Shown here piece by piece: positions 61,401-64,000 of a DNA stretch of 64,000 bases. The first letter of the stretch is position 1. Every line of letters starts with the position of its first letter. The translations under genes were made by a program, and so were the position numbers. Source of the stretch: DLKC01 sp002478885 (GTDB lineage: Bacteria > Bacteroidota > Bacteroidia > Chitinophagales > Chitinophagaceae); contig JAXLUI010000002.1 in the NCBI GenBank assembly GCA_046329585.1, forward strand, positions 930,001-994,000. Direction: 5' to 3'. The notes below the pieces were generated by a model. It was not told where the DNA came from and did no database searches. It was given only the letters and a program-made list of their open reading frames with translations.

Positions 61401-62699
61401 CCCCAAAAAAACCGCAATGTCTTTTACCCTGCATTGAGTAACCGGGTAAAGGAAAGGCATAAGCATTATTACCTGCGCGCTTTTTCCGGCGAAACGTTTA
61501 CGGTAACAGAACATGATGAACAGGCCAATTTCTGGTCAGAGATATCCTTCTATCCTATTTATGAAGGCCGATCTGTTATTGGAACTGCCTGTTACTCCCG
61601 CAACATTACGGAAAAGAAAAAATCAGAACAGGCGCTCAAGCGAAGTTTTGACGAGAAGCAGGCATTGGCTTTAAAATTGTCGGCCATCCTGAACACTTTG
61701 CCTGCCAATATCGCTTTGCTTGATTCCGGGGGCAATATCTTAGAAGTAAATGATTCCTGGCGAAAATTTGCCGAAGAAAACGGATTTGAAGCCGCCAGCA
61801 GTTGTATTGGGGCAAATTATATTGACATCTTCAGAAAATCGTTTGGAGGTGCAGCAGAAGACAGTGGAGCAGTAGCCGAAGGGTTAGAAGCCATTCTCCG
61901 ACACAAAAAACAAGAATTTGTATTTGAGTATGCCTGCCATTTGCACGAAACAAAAAGATGGTCCAGGATGATAGCAACAGCGCTGCAAGACAAAGCATAT
62001 GCCGGGGCCGTTGTAATGCACATCGATGTAACGCAATTGCGGGTAATGGAACAGGAAAGACTGCATGCAAAAAAAGAGGAGCAAAGAATAATTACCAAAG
62101 CAATACTCACCGGGCAGGAAAGAGAGCGAAACCATATCGGCAGGGAGCTTCATGACAACATCAACCAACTGCTAACCGGCACAAAAATATACCTGAGCCT
62201 TGCAGGCCATAAAAATAAAGAAGTGAAAGAAGTGATCCAATACCCGATGGAACTGATCGATGCTTCCATTAAAGAGATCCGTTCTCTGTGCCACGATATG
62301 GTGACCCCGCTTAATAATATTCACCTGCAGGAATTGCTGGGAGACCTAATCACTAAATTGCAGCAAACCGAAAAAATAAAAACAGATTATGTTTATACCG
62401 TTCCGGATGGAATAGTTTCTGAAGAGCTTCAGCTAAATATTTACAGGATCGTGCAGGAACTGGTGAATAACATCCTTAAACATGCAGACGCGGAAAATGT
62501 AACGGTTATTGTAGAAATAAATGAGCGCCACATTAACATTACAGTGACCGATGACGGAAAAGGATTTGACACAACTAAAAAGCGAAACGGGATCGGCATA
62601 TCCAATATTATCAACAGGGTTGAATCTTTTGACGGGGCTATCAGGATAGAAAGCACCCCGGGCAAAGGCTGCAAAACAAGTATTGATATTCCGTATTAA
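58488..62699 (+). CDS. Nine-PAS-domain sensor histidine kinase, HisKA_3 type
   Basis: Start GTG at 58488 or ATG at 58497 (MPAIDFGVIFESLP), giving 1403 or 1400 residues. PAS-like domains start near residues 5, 157, 280, 417, 540, 667, 800, 934 and 1064, several with the same 'L-WNKGAE-L-GY---E-IG' or 'W-D/NEE-L' style; a coiled coil (about 388-412) splits the third and fourth. HisKA_3 (about 1207-1275) has His in IGRELHDNINQLLTGTKIYL. HATPase_c (about 1317-1403) has VQELVNNILKHADAENV, DDGKGFD, GIGISNI and STPGKGCKTSI. No transmembrane segment, so it senses in the cytoplasm. No response regulator is adjacent. Confidence 0.94.
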   Translation: MNTMPAIDFGVIFESLPGQYLILTPGFTIIAVSDSYLEATMTERPLLLGRNFIDVAPYYPVDKTISVAAGLADSLNTVLKSGQPHKMHARKYAVGKPGGLMVERYWAVLNTAVFDQQHKVAYIIHSLLDERSGKPEDITERKKSQSPPETLSRQVDQAIDAIFSTDTNRNIISWNKGAEKLYGYSKKEAIGQKVKDILQSPQSTQKNLAIVQSDLDENGYWIGEKTIKTKYGKDIYVRSSISVVKDENDVVTGFMGVSFDIGPQKQLKDQITHLADIADQTSEAIISRDLDQRIISWNKGAERLFGYGREEAIGKTVRDLGIIRANDSVVAETEKHIFENENWTFERRFYPKNGSSFLATVTANAIQHEQNGAKSIVFIIKDISLHKQLEEQLKSNNEKLEAEIKERTEDVVKKEKRFRTLIENNHDIIALIDSSLRIIYRSPSSTRITGWTDEDVLFENVTNNVHPEDKDKIAKITSEVMANPGKPVECRCRSRHKLGHYLWLEGVAINLLHDDTVQAILFNFRDVTGRIDAETKLATSESLFRALIENSDDIVTLMDDSFKLVYRSPAAAKVTGWTNEEMLGAIATKNIHPDDKAAAAETVKEILANPGKVIGVKFRMQHKKGHYLWIEGTFTNLLSDNYVKSIVFNFHDATKRIDAEKTLEEERLKFTKVAAISPGLIYSFRMASDGVMSFPWASDVFDQLFGVPYEQAANNVELIINAFHQPDKEILLSSIAASARDLSPWHLQFRYNHPKKGIVWLEGNSIPIREADGSVLWHGVISDVTERKVTEDKINEQNLQLKTLSDHIPGMMFYQITGDSFENRRFTYLSDSVTQLTGKTAAEVLADPAILYSLIAAEDLPGMIAAELESFNAIAPFNVEIRCRDYKGNLHWLNNISTPRKLNNGQVVWDGFQLDITAKKLAEQQKEFDQKNLSALINNTHDLIWSVDCNFNLITSNEAFDKLVYRITGKKPQKNRNVFYPALSNRVKERHKHYYLRAFSGETFTVTEHDEQANFWSEISFYPIYEGRSVIGTACYSRNITEKKKSEQALKRSFDEKQALALKLSAILNTLPANIALLDSGGNILEVNDSWRKFAEENGFEAASSCIGANYIDIFRKSFGGAAEDSGAVAEGLEAILRHKKQEFVFEYACHLHETKRWSRMIATALQDKAYAGAVVMHIDVTQLRVMEQERLHAKKEEQRIITKAILTGQERERNHIGRELHDNINQLLTGTKIYLSLAGHKNKEVKEVIQYPMELIDASIKEIRSLCHDMVTPLNNIHLQELLGDLITKLQQTEKIKTDYVYTVPDGIVSEELQLNIYRIVQELVNNILKHADAENVTVIVEINERHINITVTDDGKGFDTTKKRNGIGISNIINRVESFDGAIRIESTPGKGCKTSIDIPY

Positions 62700-62838
62700 A
62701 ACGGCTGATACAGTTTTTACGTGGGCCCGGATAACTTAAACGAACCGACACTCATGAATCTGCCTGAAATTAAACCAATGTTTTTGCGCCGGATGCCCCC
62801 GGGAACCTTGTTGTGAAGCAGCATTGAGCCAATTATAT

Positions 62839-63267
62839 TTAGTGCGCTGCCTGTTCAAGTCCATACCTGATCGCTGCTTCCAGTACTTCGATATTGAGCT
62901 CTTTCAGTGTTTTGAATTTAATGCAGTACCCGGTGACACTGGCCTTGCCTATCTTTTTTCCATACGTTTCAGCCAGGTAGGTTTTATCTTCCAGGCCCAT
63001 GATATAGACCGAGATACCTGTTGTATTTGCACTCATGCCAACCTGGTAAAACTCAGCGGTTGTGCCGTTTGCATATTTGATGGTGTATGATCCGTAGCCA
63101 ATGTTAGGATTTGAAACGGTTTTGCCTTCGCTGTTTTTACCATCGAGGAACCATACTTTACAGCCGGGTGAGACCTGGATTATCAGCTGGTGCAGGTTCT
63201 GCATTTCACTGCGTTTTGGTTCAGGCTGGCCGGTAATATAGGTTTTGATCTGTTCGGAGATGCTCAT
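62839..63267 (-). CDS. DUF1801 (YdhG-like) protein
   Basis: 142 residues, family length. SISEQIKTYITGQPEPKRSE, MQNLHQLIIQVSPGCKVWFL, DGKNSEGKTVSNPNIGYGSY, TIKYANGTTAEFYQVGMSAN and GKASVTGYCIKFKTLKELNI follow the small alpha/beta DUF1801 domain. Its cellular role is unknown. It is cytosolic and is convergent with the PAS kinase. Confidence 0.85.
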   Translation of the reverse strand: MSISEQIKTYITGQPEPKRSEMQNLHQLIIQVSPGCKVWFLDGKNSEGKTVSNPNIGYGSYTIKYANGTTAEFYQVGMSANTTGISVYIMGLEDKTYLAETYGKKIGKASVTGYCIKFKTLKELNIEVLEAAIRYGLEQAAH

Positions 63268-63279
63268 ATACAGTATAGA

Positions 63280-63606
63280 TTAATCGTGTTCCCTCCATTG
63301 CGTTTTGTCGCGTAGTAAAGTGCAGTTGCCCGTGCGGCCATTTTTCCAGCGGTCATTTACCGTTATTGATGCAATACGAATTTTGTAAAAATAAGTGTCT
63401 TTTCCAATTTGTGGTGAGAACATCATTGTGTGAAAACCTTCAACCAGGCACTTTATCGGAAAGTCAGCGAAGACGAAAAGGCCGAAAACCAATTCCGCAA
63501 TGATAACATTTATCCTGCCTTTTGAACTTTGGTGTTTACAATTTGTATTCAACTGTTCAAGTGTGCGACGCATCAGCAGCTTAACAGCGTGATGCTGCCG
63601 GGACAA
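63280..63606 (-). CDS. Possible small protein or degraded gene, unknown
   Basis: 108 residues from the only in-frame ATG, but the first ~20 codons run through a GTGCGACGCAA intergenic element, so that start is doubtful. The C-terminal part looks like a real protein (GKDTYFYKIRIASITVNDRW, KNGRTGNCTLLRDKTQWREH). It may be the remnant of a longer gene whose 5' end was lost, or a gene using a non-ATG start. The stop lies 12 bp before the DUF1801 start, so the two could be co-transcribed. Confidence 0.35.
   Translation of the reverse strand: MSRQHHAVKLLMRRTLEQLNTNCKHQSSKGRINVIIAELVFGLFVFADFPIKCLVEGFHTMMFSPQIGKDTYFYKIRIASITVNDRWKNGRTGNCTLLRDKTQWREHD
63554..63575. repeat. Intergenic GTGCGACGCAA element
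   Basis: TTCAAGTGTGCGACGCATCA, a slightly degenerate short form. Confidence 0.65.
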
Positions 63607-63900
63607 AAACTTTATTTCCCTCTATACGACCTGGCCATAGAAGATGATCCAAAGCACTTTTATGTGCAACATTGCAGCGTTGATGATTTTTTCCTCCGGA
63701 TAGCTTGCAGCATAAACTAATTGCATGTTTTTTGCGCCTGGAAGTTCGGCAGGCAAAACTTATTTCCCGGAAGCCTATTTGATGGTTTGAGTAATTTTAT
63801 TTTGACTCACCGGGTTACGACACCTATTTTCAATAACACTAACAAAAAGACACCTATTATTTTGTGATAACCTGATTTGAAACCAATTAACAGCTAATCT

Positions 63901-64000
63901 ATGAAACCGTTCTCCACACATTTGTTGCTGCCGGTGTGCAGCTTTATTTTGTTTTCAGCGAATGCCCAGGTAGCCAAACCGCTTTTTGACAGCACTCACT
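63901..64000 (+). CDS. Secreted protein (partial, start only)
   Basis: Begins at the ATG at 63901 and runs off the window. The visible 33 codons are a signal peptide (MKPFSTHLLLPVCSFILFSA, then NAQ) followed by VAKPLFDSTH. Nothing can be said of the function. The 180-bp AT-rich region before it presumably contains the promoter. Confidence 0.7.
   Translation, partial: MKPFSTHLLLPVCSFILFSANAQVAKPLFDSTH

Overview
The window looks like chromosomal DNA of a Bacteroidota bacterium, most likely in or near the Chitinophagaceae. The evidence is three secreted proteins with C-terminal type IX secretion (T9SS) sorting domains, Bacteroidota-style lipoproteins, a Bacteroidota-type L-rhamnose pathway (RhaT, an RhaI-type isomerase and a fused aldolase/dehydrogenase), few recognisable Shine-Dalgarno sequences, and repeat-rich intergenic DNA. 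This placement is from gene content only; no 16S gene is present.

Layout: 1-673 is the start of a secreted LolA-like protein. 1371-6080 is a small envelope/signalling island: a minus-strand lipoprotein plus helical protein, a minus-strand membrane protein, and a divergent plus-strand operon (secreted protein, polytopic membrane protein, HisKA_3 sensor kinase). All three transcription units carry the same GC-rich hairpin element in front. 6457-11446 holds a membrane-anchored protein with a possible nucleotide-signalling fold, a secreted M28 peptidase, a REP-associated (RAYT) transposase flanked by hairpins of one family, and a DUF1826 protein; tRNA-Val(GAC) follows. 11.7-14.6 kb is a repeat-filled zone around a zinc metallopeptidase. 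14.66-20.34 kb is the imuA-imuB-dnaE2 error-prone translesion cassette. 20.5-24.1 kb has a T9SS protein, a small membrane protein and a Tat-exported TIM-barrel protein. 24.39-27.74 kb encodes a large TIR-NB-ARC-HEAT-like-TPR protein, a candidate abortive-infection defence gene. It is followed by seven tandem ~140-bp repeats and by LigD (three-domain NHEJ ligase), a KTSC protein and a nitrilase-family amidohydrolase.

33.2-50.9 kb, all on the minus strand, is an L-rhamnose utilisation locus: GH106 alpha-L-rhamnosidase, an esterase-like hydrolase, a Dabb protein, an alpha-hydroxy-acid (lactate) dehydrogenase, a fucose/arabinose-isomerase-like protein, a GH39 glycosidase, RhaT, the rhamnulose-1-phosphate aldolase/dehydrogenase fusion, the mutarotase, the rhamnose isomerase and the kinase. 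Together these would release rhamnose from glycans, import it, split it to DHAP and L-lactaldehyde, and oxidise the latter through lactate to pyruvate. No SusC/SusD pair and no dedicated regulator is in the window.

51.5-64 kb holds an NHL-repeat T9SS protein, a T9SS protein with YadA-like repeats and an internal S74 chaperone domain, a lipoprotein, a secreted phosphodiesterase/phosphatase, a nine-PAS sensor kinase, a DUF1801 protein and the start of another secreted protein.

The strongest unexplained signals are non-coding: (i) an intergenic element with core AAGTGTGCGACGCAA in 14 copies plus 5 copies of a long form carrying an inserted hairpin, which together punctuate many gene junctions, especially in the rhamnose locus; (ii) the tandem repeat arrays; (iii) the shared promoter hairpin of the 1.4-6 kb island; (iv) two clusters of four short motifs spaced exactly 11 bp apart; (v) the RAYT with its hairpins.
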